The notes: generated from the sequence alone by a model not told the origin. Positions 1-6,345 are shown, numbered from the stretch's first letter. The stretch: 6,769 nucleotides of DNA from CAYZUE01 sp964481825 (GCA_964481825.1 CAYZUE010000062.1:1-6769), one strand, 5' to 3'. Program-made: numbers and translations.

Positions 1-6
1 TAAATT

Positions 7-1083
7 ATGGAGTACAAGAGGGTTCTGGTCATTTGTATTGACCGTGACGCCGACGTTACAACCAAAATAGGTGAGGAAGGCCCAATTTATGGTAAAGAAT
101 CTGTTTTATCAGTTGCTACAAGACTTGGTTTAGCAGATCCAATAGAAACTGATACTAATGCCCTTTTTGAAGCTATACGTATTTATGATAAATATAAAAA
201 TGAAGGCGTTTCTTCAGAAGTTGTTGCAGTATTAGGAGATCCTGAACTTGGTTTAAAATCCGATACAAAGCTTTCTCACCAAATTGATGAAGCTATAAAG
301 AAATACCGCCCTGATGGAGCTGTACTTGTTAGCGACGGTGCTGAAGACGACCATATTCTACCGATAGTTGAATCTCGCATTAAAATTATTTCCGTGAGAA
401 GAGTAATTGTAAAACAAAATGAAAAGCTAGAGAGTACTTATTACCTTCTTCAAGATTTTTTAAAAGATATAGTAAAAGATCCAAAATTAGCTCGACTTTT
501 TATCGGTGCTCCTGGTGTAGCAGCTGTTCTCTACATGCTATTAGGAGAAAATGGATGGAGATTAATAGTAGGTATCGTTGGAGTTTTTTTGTTAATCAAA
601 GGTTTTAGCCTTGAAAATTTATTTGAAAAAGGAACTAAAGAATTGAGAGCTTCATTTGCAACTGGAAGAATCAGTTTTTTTACTTATGGTGTTTCATTAT
701 TAATAGCTATATTAGGTATTGTTGTGGGTTATGATAAGCTTAGTAACCTAGGTGTCCCTATCTCAAATCTACCTAATTCTGCCCCTATAATTATTAATGG
801 ATCGTCTAATCTTATTGCTTTAGCGGCTATTATAGCACTGATTGGTAAGAGCATTGATGCTATCCTAGAAAAAGAAAGTCTACTGAAATACATACTTTTA
901 GCAGTTTTTGTTATCGCGTTTAGAATAATTATTGAGGGTATATATCTATTCTTAATTGGGGATATTACTTATCTTTATCTTACCCTAATGATTATTGTGG
1001 GATTAGTAGTCTCCTTTATATCTTTGGTAATAATTAGGTCTACTTGGAAAAACAAGACAGGGAAAAATCTTAATTCAGATTGA
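7..1083 (+). CDS. DUF373 family polytopic membrane protein, function unknown
   Basis: A 358-residue protein that I recognise as the archaeal DUF373 family; no biochemical role is established. Residues 1-155 form a soluble N-terminal domain with acidic, glycine-containing conserved-looking segments: IDRDADV (11-17), GPIYGKES (25-32), ADPIETDTNALFEAI (43-57), VLGDPE (75-80) and VSDGAEDD (108-115). The C-terminal half has about six hydrophobic segments, near residues 163-180, 184-201, 222-242, 265-281, 293-317 and 320-344, followed by a short polar tail. A soluble domain joined to a membrane domain suggests a sensor, transporter or membrane-anchored enzyme, but that is inference. The ATG at 7 is the only sensible start: an in-frame TAA lies at 1-3 and the conserved region begins at once. 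No SD site is visible in the 6 bases upstream. The family call is fairly sure; the function is unknown. Confidence 0.85.
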   Translation: MEYKRVLVICIDRDADVTTKIGEEGPIYGKESVLSVATRLGLADPIETDTNALFEAIRIYDKYKNEGVSSEVVAVLGDPELGLKSDTKLSHQIDEAIKKYRPDGAVLVSDGAEDDHILPIVESRIKIISVRRVIVKQNEKLESTYYLLQDFLKDIVKDPKLARLFIGAPGVAAVLYMLLGENGWRLIVGIVGVFLLIKGFSLENLFEKGTKELRASFATGRISFFTYGVSLLIAILGIVVGYDKLSNLGVPISNLPNSAPIIINGSSNLIALAAIIALIGKSIDAILEKESLLKYILLAVFVIAFRIIIEGIYLFLIGDITYLYLTLMIIVGLVVSFISLVIIRSTWKNKTGKNLNSD

Positions 1084-1090
1084 AAAACCA

Positions 1091-1098
1091 TATAAATA
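1091..1098 (+). promoter_or_regulatory. TATA box for a leaderless mgtE transcript
   Basis: TATAAATA, preceded by an A-rich stretch (1083-1088) that fits a BRE-like element. Its centre is 25.5 nt upstream of the mgtE ATG at 1120. In archaea the TATA box usually lies about 25-27 nt before the transcription start, so transcription would begin at or next to the ATG. No SD motif lies between the box and the ATG, which agrees with a leaderless message. Confidence 0.6.
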
Positions 1099-1119
1099 AT
1101 CGAATCTCTCTGGTAATGT

Positions 1120-2463
1120 ATGGTTTTAGATGATGATTATTTAAACAAAGTTTCTGATTTAGTAAATCAGAAAGATTTTAAAAATCTTAAAATTAAATTC
1201 AAAGATATTCATCCTTATGACCTATCTGAAATTATTCAAAATTTAAAAATTGATCAAAGAAATGAAATATTAACAGTTTTACCTGATAAAATTTTAATTG
1301 AACTAATTCCAGAATTACCAGAAGAAATACAATTAGAATTTGTAGAAATTCTCTCTCCAAGACTTGCTGCTAGATTACTAACATCTATACCCCCTGATGA
1401 GATGACTGACGTTTTAGGAGATTTAACAATAGAATCTAGACGTAAAATTGTTAGTTATTTTTCAAAAGAAAAATCAAGTGAAGCTAGAAATTTATTAAAG
1501 TACCCTGATGACACTGCAGGAGGCTTAATGACAACTGAATTTGTAGCTCTTCCAATGGAAACAACTGTTAGTGAAACAATTAAGTACATTAGGGAAAATA
1601 CTAAAGATTTTGAAGCTGTTTATTATGTATATGTGTTGAGCAATAAAAAACTCATTGGAGTTCTATCTCTAAAAAACCTTGTTCTTGCAGCTTCAAGTTC
1701 TCAACTTGGAAATATAATGAATCCCGATGTAATAAAAGTTCCCTTTGATATGGATCAGGAGGAAGTATCCCATATTATTGCTGATTATGATTTACTTTCA
1801 GTACCTGTTGTCGATAATGCTAAAAAATTATTAGGGATTGTAACAGTTGACGACGTAATTGATGTAATAGAGGAAGAAGTCACAGAAGATATTGCGCACC
1901 TTGCTGGTACAGAAGTGAAAATAAATAAGATGGTTGATGCACCTGCACATTTGGTTGTTCGTGCAAGATTACCTTGGCTAATTTTTGCTTTGATAGGGGG
2001 ACTTCTCGCAGGTTCTGTTATTGAATTTTTTAATGAAACACTTAGTTCAGTAGTTTTATTAGCTATTTTCATACCGGTTATTATGAGTATGGGTGGAAAT
2101 GTTGGAATTCAATCGTCTACTGTATTTGTTAGGGGAATTGCTATTGGTGAGATTAAAGAACCTTGGAAATATTTTTTTAGAGAAATAAAGATAGGTCTGC
2201 TAATGGGCCTATTAGTAGGTATAACCATAGGACTAATCGCCCATTTTTGGAAAGGTATGCCTTCCCTGGGTTTCATTGTAGGAGCATCTATGTTTTCAAC
2301 AATAATATTAGCTACTACAATTGGTATTGCTATACCTAAGATGTTTGATAAACTTGGAGTTGACCCAGCTATATCTGCAAGCCCCTTTGTAACTACTATT
2401 GAGGATATAATGGGACTACTAATTTATTTTAGTATAGCCACTTATTTATTCATTGTAATTTAA
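1120..2463 (+). CDS. mgtE: MgtE-type Mg2+ channel/transporter
   Basis: A full-length 447-residue MgtE, close to the usual length of about 450. These are dimeric, Mg2+-gated Mg2+ channels of the cytoplasmic membrane. Domain order is canonical: a helical MgtE N-domain (about 20-130), the linker motif DDTAGGLMT (130-138), a CBS pair (about 137-195 and 198-255), a connecting plug helix (about 256-280) and five transmembrane segments (about 283-303, 309-325, 356-376, 382-406, 426-447). Signature residues include GGNVGIQSSTVFVRG (325-339) in the membrane domain and GVDPA (413-417) followed by TTIEDIMG (425-432). Asp415 and Asp429 match the pore-associated acidic residues of bacterial MgtE; Asp429 aligns by spacing with the selectivity-filter Asp432 of Thermus thermophilus. 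Family knowledge says the N and CBS domains bind Mg2+ and close the pore when cytosolic Mg2+ is high. The ATG follows its own TATA box, 36 bp after the DUF373 gene, and this is probably the first cistron of a unit with the phosphorylase and cgi121. Confidence 0.96.
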   Translation: MVLDDDYLNKVSDLVNQKDFKNLKIKFKDIHPYDLSEIIQNLKIDQRNEILTVLPDKILIELIPELPEEIQLEFVEILSPRLAARLLTSIPPDEMTDVLGDLTIESRRKIVSYFSKEKSSEARNLLKYPDDTAGGLMTTEFVALPMETTVSETIKYIRENTKDFEAVYYVYVLSNKKLIGVLSLKNLVLAASSSQLGNIMNPDVIKVPFDMDQEEVSHIIADYDLLSVPVVDNAKKLLGIVTVDDVIDVIEEEVTEDIAHLAGTEVKINKMVDAPAHLVVRARLPWLIFALIGGLLAGSVIEFFNETLSSVVLLAIFIPVIMSMGGNVGIQSSTVFVRGIAIGEIKEPWKYFFREIKIGLLMGLLVGITIGLIAHFWKGMPSLGFIVGASMFSTIILATTIGIAIPKMFDKLGVDPAISASPFVTTIEDIMGLLIYFSIATYLFIVI

Positions 2464-2473
2464 GGTTTTAGAG

Positions 2474-3238
2474 ATGAACTTAGCATTAATCGGAGGAACT
2501 GGATTATACAACTCTGAATTATTCCAAGCAAGTACTAAAAAGAAAGTTAAAACACCATTTGGAACGGTTAAAGTATATCAAGGAAAAAAAGGGGATAATA
2601 AAATAGTTTTCCTCCCTAGACATGGAAAACATCATTCAATACCACCTCATAAGATTAATTATAGAGCTAATATATATGCACTAAAAATACTCGATATTTC
2701 AAGGATAATATCTGCAAATTCCGTTGGAAGCATTAATCCTAACCTGCATCCAGGAGACATAGTAATACCTCATGATTTCATAGATTTTACTAAACATAGA
2801 ATTTTAACATTTTACGATGAAGAAGCTGTTCATATAGATGTTAGCACTCCTTATTGTAATGATATTAGACAAAATATTATCAAATCTCAAGCTACAATTG
2901 TGCCTCAGGGGGTTTATGCATGTACCGAAGGCCCTCGGTTTGAAACTCCTTCAGAAATTAAAATGCTACAGACCTTAGGCGCTGATGTTGTTGGGATGAC
3001 TGGTATCCCAGAAACTACTTTAGCAAGGGAAATGGGCTTATGTTATGCTTCAGTTTGTACAGTTACAAATTATGGCGCAGGAATGTCTGACCAAAAGCTA
3101 ACTTCGAAGGAAGTTGTAGAAATGATGGGGAAGAATACTGGAAAGATTAATGATATTTGTAGGGAAATAATTCAAAGCTTACAAAATGATAAACGCTGTC
3201 AGTGTAAAGGGTCAATAGAATTAGCTAGAGTGAAATAA
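2474..3238 (+). CDS. 5'-methylthioadenosine/methylthioinosine phosphorylase, probably MTI type
   Basis: A 254-residue trimeric-type purine nucleoside phosphorylase of the MTAP/PNP (NP-I) family, which cleaves the methylthio-nucleoside by phosphorolysis to methylthioribose-1-phosphate and the free base. Visible motifs: the phosphate loop GGTG (7-10); PRHGKHHSIPPHKINYRANI (48-67), which carries the second phosphate site and MTAP-type His residues; ANSVGS (81-86); TEGPRFETPSE (151-161); and GMTGIPE (174-180) with Met175 at the ribose site. The base-pocket segment reads VTNYGAG (197-203). Human MTAP has TDYD here, with Asp residues that read adenine, while 6-oxopurine enzymes use Asn. Asn199 with Gly201 therefore favours hypoxanthine, that is methylthioinosine, as in the methanogen enzyme MJ0060. 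The C-terminal CQC (242-244) matches the CxC motif of archaeal MTAP/MTIP proteins. The start lies 10 bp after mgtE, with a weak SD-like AAGGT (2462-2466) overlapping the mgtE stop. The family is certain; the substrate is inferred. Confidence 0.93.
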   Translation: MNLALIGGTGLYNSELFQASTKKKVKTPFGTVKVYQGKKGDNKIVFLPRHGKHHSIPPHKINYRANIYALKILDISRIISANSVGSINPNLHPGDIVIPHDFIDFTKHRILTFYDEEAVHIDVSTPYCNDIRQNIIKSQATIVPQGVYACTEGPRFETPSEIKMLQTLGADVVGMTGIPETTLAREMGLCYASVCTVTNYGAGMSDQKLTSKEVVEMMGKNTGKINDICREIIQSLQNDKRCQCKGSIELARVK

Positions 3239-3239
3239 T

Positions 3240-3728
3240 ATGGATAAAATAAAGGTTTTTTCATTAAATTGTCATAAATCTATCGGAAATGAGGTTATAA
3301 GTAACTATAATAACTTACAGGTATTAGATTCCCGATATGTTGCTGATAAAGAACATCTTGAATTTGCCATAATTCAAGCAATAAGATCATTTAAAAGGAA
3401 AAAAATGATTAGTAAAAATTTAATGATGGAAATAATGTTGAAAGCTAGTGCTCAGCGACAGATTAGCAAAGCTATTGAAATATTTGGAGTAAAAAAATCT
3501 AATTTAGTTTATATATTAACTGAAACCCTACCAGTTAAATTAATGAGAGAATACAAGTGTAATGAAGTTAAAATATTATTTAATAAAAAAAAATATGTGG
3601 ATTTGAAAAAGCAATTTAAAATATCAGATAACGAAATAAGTGTTATTGCTGGCACAAATTCTAAGGAACGCGAATCAGTTCTTAAAATGATTATTAAAGA
3701 AAGGATTGCCTTATTAGAAGCTAAGTAA
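3240..3728 (+). CDS. cgi121: KEOPS complex subunit Cgi121
   Basis: A 162-residue protein of the Cgi121/TPRKB family. KEOPS (Kae1, Bud32, Pcc1, Cgi121) transfers the threonylcarbamoyl group to A37 of ANN-decoding tRNAs to make t6A. Cgi121 binds Bud32 and recruits tRNA through the 3' CCA end. Conserved family segments are clear: VADKEHLEFAIIQA (34-47), KKMISKNLMMEIML (54-67) and KASAQRQISKAIEIFGV (68-84). The protein is basic, as expected for a tRNA-binding subunit. The ATG follows the phosphorylase stop after a single base (TAAtATG), so the two are very probably cotranscribed and translationally coupled; a weak SD-like GAGTGA lies at 3228-3233. No other KEOPS subunit is in the window. Length is normal for the family, and the T-tract downstream suggests it is the last gene of its unit. 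Confidence 0.9.
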   Translation: MDKIKVFSLNCHKSIGNEVISNYNNLQVLDSRYVADKEHLEFAIIQAIRSFKRKKMISKNLMMEIMLKASAQRQISKAIEIFGVKKSNLVYILTETLPVKLMREYKCNEVKILFNKKKYVDLKKQFKISDNEISVIAGTNSKERESVLKMIIKERIALLEAK

Positions 3729-3736
3729 GCCGATAA

Positions 3737-3743
3737 TTTTTTT
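3737..3743 (+). terminator. T-tract terminator after cgi121
   Basis: Seven consecutive T residues, continued by a pyrimidine-rich CTCTTC, begin 8 bp after the cgi121 stop. Archaeal RNA polymerase terminates at T-runs in the non-template strand without needing a hairpin. The next gene has its own TATA box about 50 bp further on, which supports a transcript end here. Confidence 0.5.
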
Positions 3744-3790
3744 CTCTTCAAATATAAGGTTATTACTCATAATAATAAATTAGATAGCTA

Positions 3791-3798
3791 TTTATGTA
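3791..3798 (+). promoter_or_regulatory. TATA box for a leaderless XRE-CBS gene
   Basis: TTTATGTA, close to the archaeal consensus TTTATATA. Its centre is 25.5 nt before the ATG at 3820, the same spacing as the mgtE box. No SD motif lies between it and the ATG. The flanks are AT-rich, so the exact box is less certain than for mgtE; an AT-rich alternative lies at 3801-3810. Confidence 0.5.
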
Positions 3799-3819
3799 TT
3801 ATATTAAATAATTATAATA
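3797..3819 (+). repeat. Inverted repeat between TATA box and ATG, possible operator
   Basis: Perfect 7-bp arms, TATTATA (3797-3803) and TATAATA (3813-3819), flank a 9-bp AT-rich spacer. The dyad ends exactly before the start codon of the HTH regulator, where a bound dimer would block transcription initiation. XRE-type regulators often repress their own gene, so autoregulation is a reasonable guess. The sequence is pure A/T, which makes a chance palindrome quite possible. Confidence 0.3.
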
Positions 3820-4383
3820 ATGTTTGACCTTCCAGTGAATGAAGATGTGCGAAAATTAAGGCTTAAAGCAGGGTTAACTCAGACGGAATTAGCCTCACGT
3901 GCTGGAGTGAGCCAATCGGAAATAGCTAGGATTGAATCAAATGACATAGACCCTAGATTATCTACACTGCGGAAAATTTTTAACGGTATCAAATCTAAAA
4001 TGATTAAGCCTGGCATCTGTGCAAAACACATTATGAAATCCCCTGTAATACATGCAAAACCTGAAGATACAATCTCTAGTTCAAGCAGGTTAATGGAAAA
4101 AAATGATTTTTCACAATTACCAATTTTAGATAATGGAATTCAGATAGGGAGTATTTCTGAAGAACGCATTGTTAATGTAATAACATCTGAAAAAAATTTT
4201 CAGAAAATTTCACAGAAACCTATAGTAGGCATCATGAATGATGGTTTTCCATCAGTAAGTAAGAATCTTGAAATTTCAATGGTTTCAAAGTTTGTGGAAT
4301 CAAACCCTGCTATTCTCGTAGTTGATAAAGGAAAAACCGTAGGTATAATAACAAAAACCGATATAATAAAACTGATGTATTGA
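3820..4383 (+). CDS. Transcriptional regulator with XRE-type HTH and C-terminal CBS pair
   Basis: A 187-residue protein combining an N-terminal Cro/C1-type helix-turn-helix (about 7-57) with two CBS motifs (about 65-121 and 133-186). The HTH core is textbook: LRLKAGLTQTELASRAGVSQ (13-32) and then SEIARIESNDIDPRLSTLRK (33-52). CBS1 opens with AKHIMKSPV (68-76); CBS2 has VGIMNDGFPSVSK (136-148) and ends in VGIITKTDIIKLM (174-186). This architecture matches the archaeal group of predicted regulators with C-terminal CBS domains. CBS pairs usually bind adenosyl ligands (ATP, ADP, AMP, AdoMet or MTA), so a ligand-controlled DNA-binding protein is likely; its targets are unknown. It stands alone on the + strand with its own promoter and converges on the methyltransferase gene. 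The ATG is supported by the TATA spacing and by the HTH starting within ten residues. The domain calls are firm; the ligand is not known. Confidence 0.92.
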   Translation: MFDLPVNEDVRKLRLKAGLTQTELASRAGVSQSEIARIESNDIDPRLSTLRKIFNGIKSKMIKPGICAKHIMKSPVIHAKPEDTISSSSRLMEKNDFSQLPILDNGIQIGSISEERIVNVITSEKNFQKISQKPIVGIMNDGFPSVSKNLEISMVSKFVESNPAILVVDKGKTVGIITKTDIIKLMY

Positions 4384-4407
4384 TACAATAATAATTTGGT
4401 ACAGACA

Positions 4408-4436
4408 TATGTAAAATCAAATACCTAAAAAGGCAT
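4408..4436 (-). terminator. Hairpin plus U-rich end after the aIF5A-agmatinase-methyltransferase operon
   Basis: Read on the - strand, AUGCCU (4436-4431) pairs with AGGUAU (4426-4421) across a UUUU loop as a 6-bp stem with one G-U wobble. It is followed by the U-rich stretch UUUGAUUUUAC, roughly 20 nt past the methyltransferase stop. On the + strand the wobble becomes an A-C mismatch, so the fold favours the - transcript. The U-rich sequence alone could suffice for archaeal termination. Confidence 0.4.
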
Positions 4437-4459
4437 TTTAGATAGTGAGTATCTTAAAT
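4435..4459 (+). terminator. Imperfect hairpin in the convergent gap, possible end of the XRE-CBS transcript
   Basis: Two 10-base arms, ATTTTAGATA (4435-4444) and TATCTTAAAT (4450-4459), pair at nine of ten positions around a GTGAG loop, and further T residues follow at 4460-4462. The hairpin lies 52 bp past the XRE-CBS stop and overlaps the 3' end of the convergent methyltransferase gene. It may end the + transcript, but its weak AU stem makes this uncertain. Confidence 0.3.
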
Positions 4460-5494
4460 TTTGCCTGCAAATTTGTAATCTAATGCTGTATTAAAAAAAG
4501 CTTGGAGATTATTCATTGGGACCGATGGAGGGATGTCGCAGCCTGGACTTAAAATGTATCCCCCATCTTCATAAGCAATATCTAAACATTTTTTAACTGC
4601 TGATTCTACTTCTTTGGGAGTATCTTGTTCTAATATCCGGACAGGGTCTATATTCCCTGCAAAAGTTATTTTGTCTGCAAAATGATTTTTTGCTTGAGTA
4701 AGATCAACTTTAGAATCTAAACTAAAACAATCATATTTACTTTTTAAAATTGAATCTAATCTATCAGTAGTGTTTCCACAAATGTGGAGAATAGTTTTAA
4801 TATCATATTTTTTGTAGTATTTATTTAAACGGATAAGGTAAGGCAATACAAAAGTATCAAAACTTTTTTTATTAATTAAATCTCCAGATGCGACTGGATC
4901 TGCAAGTAGTATTGCTTCTACTAATCCATCTTCCAAGAGCGGTTTACAATATTCTTTATCTATTTCTAATGCAAATTTCATAAGGTGATGAACCATTTTT
5001 TTATTTTCATGAAGATCCATAATTAAACCTTCTACCCCTCTTAAATGTGAAGCAATTGTGAAAGGTCCCCAAGTTGGAATTGCAATTAGATATTTATCAC
5101 TAAGCTTTTCATAAACTAGATTAACAGATTTCCATATATTTTCGATTATAATGTTATTTTCTAGATTGGAAATATTGAGTTTATTTATTTGTTCTAAATC
5201 GGTTATATTAAGAGGGATAATATCGGGAGGTCCAACATTTTTAAATTTAAGTTTTCCTCCCAAAGCTGCAATAACATAGTTAGCGTATCCCGAACCACAA
5301 TACACAATATCACTATTAATTTTATTGCTAAAAGAAATAAGCACTTCTGCCAGTTTTTCTGGATTACTCGCTAATTGTTGAATCGTATTTCCAGAATTAA
5401 AAATAGTCCAACTTCCACCTCCAATAAGTGTTACGGAAGGCCTTTCGGGTACTTCTAGATTGAAAGCTTGTAAAACAGCTTCTCTAGGTCGCAT
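4454..5494 (-). CDS. MtaA/MtbA-type zinc methyltransferase of the UROD superfamily
   Basis: A 346-residue member of the uroporphyrinogen decarboxylase superfamily, in the branch of methylcobalamin:coenzyme M methyltransferases (MtaA/MtbA/CmuA). The zinc-thiolate signature is complete: His237-Ile-Cys239 (in LHICGN) and Cys319 (in ILSPGCDIPP, 314-323). In characterised relatives these ligands hold a zinc that activates the methyl-accepting thiol. The Arg-rich substrate-binding motif of true HemE at the N-terminus is absent, so porphyrin decarboxylation is unlikely. Other family-like segments are PREAVLQAF (3-11), IPTWGPFTIAS (139-149), LADPVASGDLI (198-208) and TFAGNIDPVRIL (277-288). Length matches the family, with no sign of decay. 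It starts one base after the agmatinase stop (TAAtATG), with GGTG (5500-5503) 5 nt before the ATG, so it is coupled to that gene. No corrinoid protein or methanogenesis gene is nearby. The methyl donor and acceptor (coenzyme M, homocysteine or another thiol) cannot be told from the sequence. Confidence 0.85.
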   Translation of the reverse strand: MRPREAVLQAFNLEVPERPSVTLIGGGSWTIFNSGNTIQQLASNPEKLAEVLISFSNKINSDIVYCGSGYANYVIAALGGKLKFKNVGPPDIIPLNITDLEQINKLNISNLENNIIIENIWKSVNLVYEKLSDKYLIAIPTWGPFTIASHLRGVEGLIMDLHENKKMVHHLMKFALEIDKEYCKPLLEDGLVEAILLADPVASGDLINKKSFDTFVLPYLIRLNKYYKKYDIKTILHICGNTTDRLDSILKSKYDCFSLDSKVDLTQAKNHFADKITFAGNIDPVRILEQDTPKEVESAVKKCLDIAYEDGGYILSPGCDIPPSVPMNNLQAFFNTALDYKFAGKI

Positions 5495-5495
5495 A

Positions 5496-6341
5496 TTAAC
5501 ACCGTGTAGCTTTGGCTAAGATTTTAAATATTATCTTAGCTGCAAGTACTGGAGTATACCTATCAAAAGAAGGTATAACCTCTGTTATATCAAAACCAAC
5601 CAATGTTGATTCATGAAGAAAATCTAAAGAATTTACAAGTTCTCCATAGCTAAAACCAGGAGGTTCAGGATTTCCAACTCCTCTTGCCTCTTTAGGATCG
5701 AGCACATCCATATCTATCGAAAGATAAATATCCCTGTCTTTCGTAATTTTTGATATGTATTTTGATTGAGATGCCCGATTGTTAAATTCAATAAATTTCA
5801 AACCTAGAATCTCAGCATCTTCAAGTTCTTCTTTACTAGCACTTCTAGTTCCAATGACAAGGATGTTATTATATCCACAAAGTTCCCCAATCCTACGGGT
5901 GACACACGCATGAGAAAATTTTTCTCCTAAGTACTCGTCTCGGAAATCTAGATGTGCATCAAAAATAATAATAAATGGTTTTTTTTTGTAAGAGGAAATT
6001 GCACTGTAACTTATTGTATGCTCTCCACCAACACAAATCGGGATAGTATGTTTCCTAAGAATTGATTTTATAACAGACGTTGATCTTATATTTGTTTGCT
6101 TAAAATTTCCAAAAGACACATCAACATTACCTAAATCGGATATTGTTATATCTTCAAGATTTGTTTTTTCTTCCATATCATAACTTTCAAGATCAATCGA
6201 AGCTTCACGAATAGCACGAGGGGCATATCTCGAACCAACTCTGTAACTTTGACTACTATCAAAGGGAATACCTAAAAAAGCATATTTAGAATCTTTTAAT
6301 TCAGAAGGTCTATGTGCAAACGTGAGATGAGAAGTGAACAA
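5496..6341 (-). CDS. speB: Agmatinase-type ureohydrolase (agmatine or aminopropylagmatine)
   Basis: A 281-residue member of the arginase/agmatinase superfamily, which hydrolyses a guanidino group to urea and an amine. The binuclear manganese ligands are all present: His108 in GGEHTIS (105-111), Asp128, His130 and Asp132 in FDAHLDF (127-133), and Asp210 and Asp212 in SIDMDVLDP (208-216). The substrate-side loop GVGNPEPPGFSYGEL (221-235) and FDITEVIP (250-257) are typical of archaeal agmatinases. Expected products are putrescine from agmatine, or spermidine from N1-aminopropylagmatine as in Thermococcus; the sequence does not decide. The start is a TTG at 6341. No ATG lies upstream in frame after the aIF5A stop, the family core begins near residue 20, and AGGTGA (6346-6351) sits 4 nt before the TTG. 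The gene follows aIF5A after 8 bp, which fits a role in supplying or finishing the hypusine modification. The ligand set is intact, so an active enzyme is expected. Confidence 0.93.
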   Translation of the reverse strand: MFTSHLTFAHRPSELKDSKYAFLGIPFDSSQSYRVGSRYAPRAIREASIDLESYDMEEKTNLEDITISDLGNVDVSFGNFKQTNIRSTSVIKSILRKHTIPICVGGEHTISYSAISSYKKKPFIIIFDAHLDFRDEYLGEKFSHACVTRRIGELCGYNNILVIGTRSASKEELEDAEILGLKFIEFNNRASQSKYISKITKDRDIYLSIDMDVLDPKEARGVGNPEPPGFSYGELVNSLDFLHESTLVGFDITEVIPSFDRYTPVLAAKIIFKILAKATRC

Positions 6342-6345
6342 AGCT

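Noticed and set aside
1066..1081. Short hairpin AATCT...AGATT at the end of the DUF373 gene
   Set aside because: Only a 5-bp AT-rich stem, with no T-run after it; expected by chance in this composition.
1084..1119. Possible magnesium riboswitch or leader upstream of mgtE
   Set aside because: Only 36 bp separate the genes, and the TATA box position predicts transcription starting at the ATG, leaving no room for a structured leader.
1785..2072. Open frame of 95 codons on the - strand inside mgtE
   Set aside because: Low-complexity Ser/Thr-rich translation antisense to a strongly conserved mgtE region; no start signal and no family resemblance.
3509..3751. Open frame of 80 codons on the - strand across the end of cgi121
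   Set aside because: Antisense shadow of cgi121; its translation shows no domain and its 5' end lies in the T-tract terminator region.
4200..4388. Open frame of 62 codons on the - strand inside the XRE-CBS gene
   Set aside because: Antisense to the second CBS motif, with no recognisable domain or promoter.
4454..5494. Annotation as uroporphyrinogen decarboxylase (HemE)
   Set aside because: The N-terminal Arg-rich substrate motif of HemE is missing and the His-x-Cys...Cys zinc site of MtaA-type methyltransferases is present.
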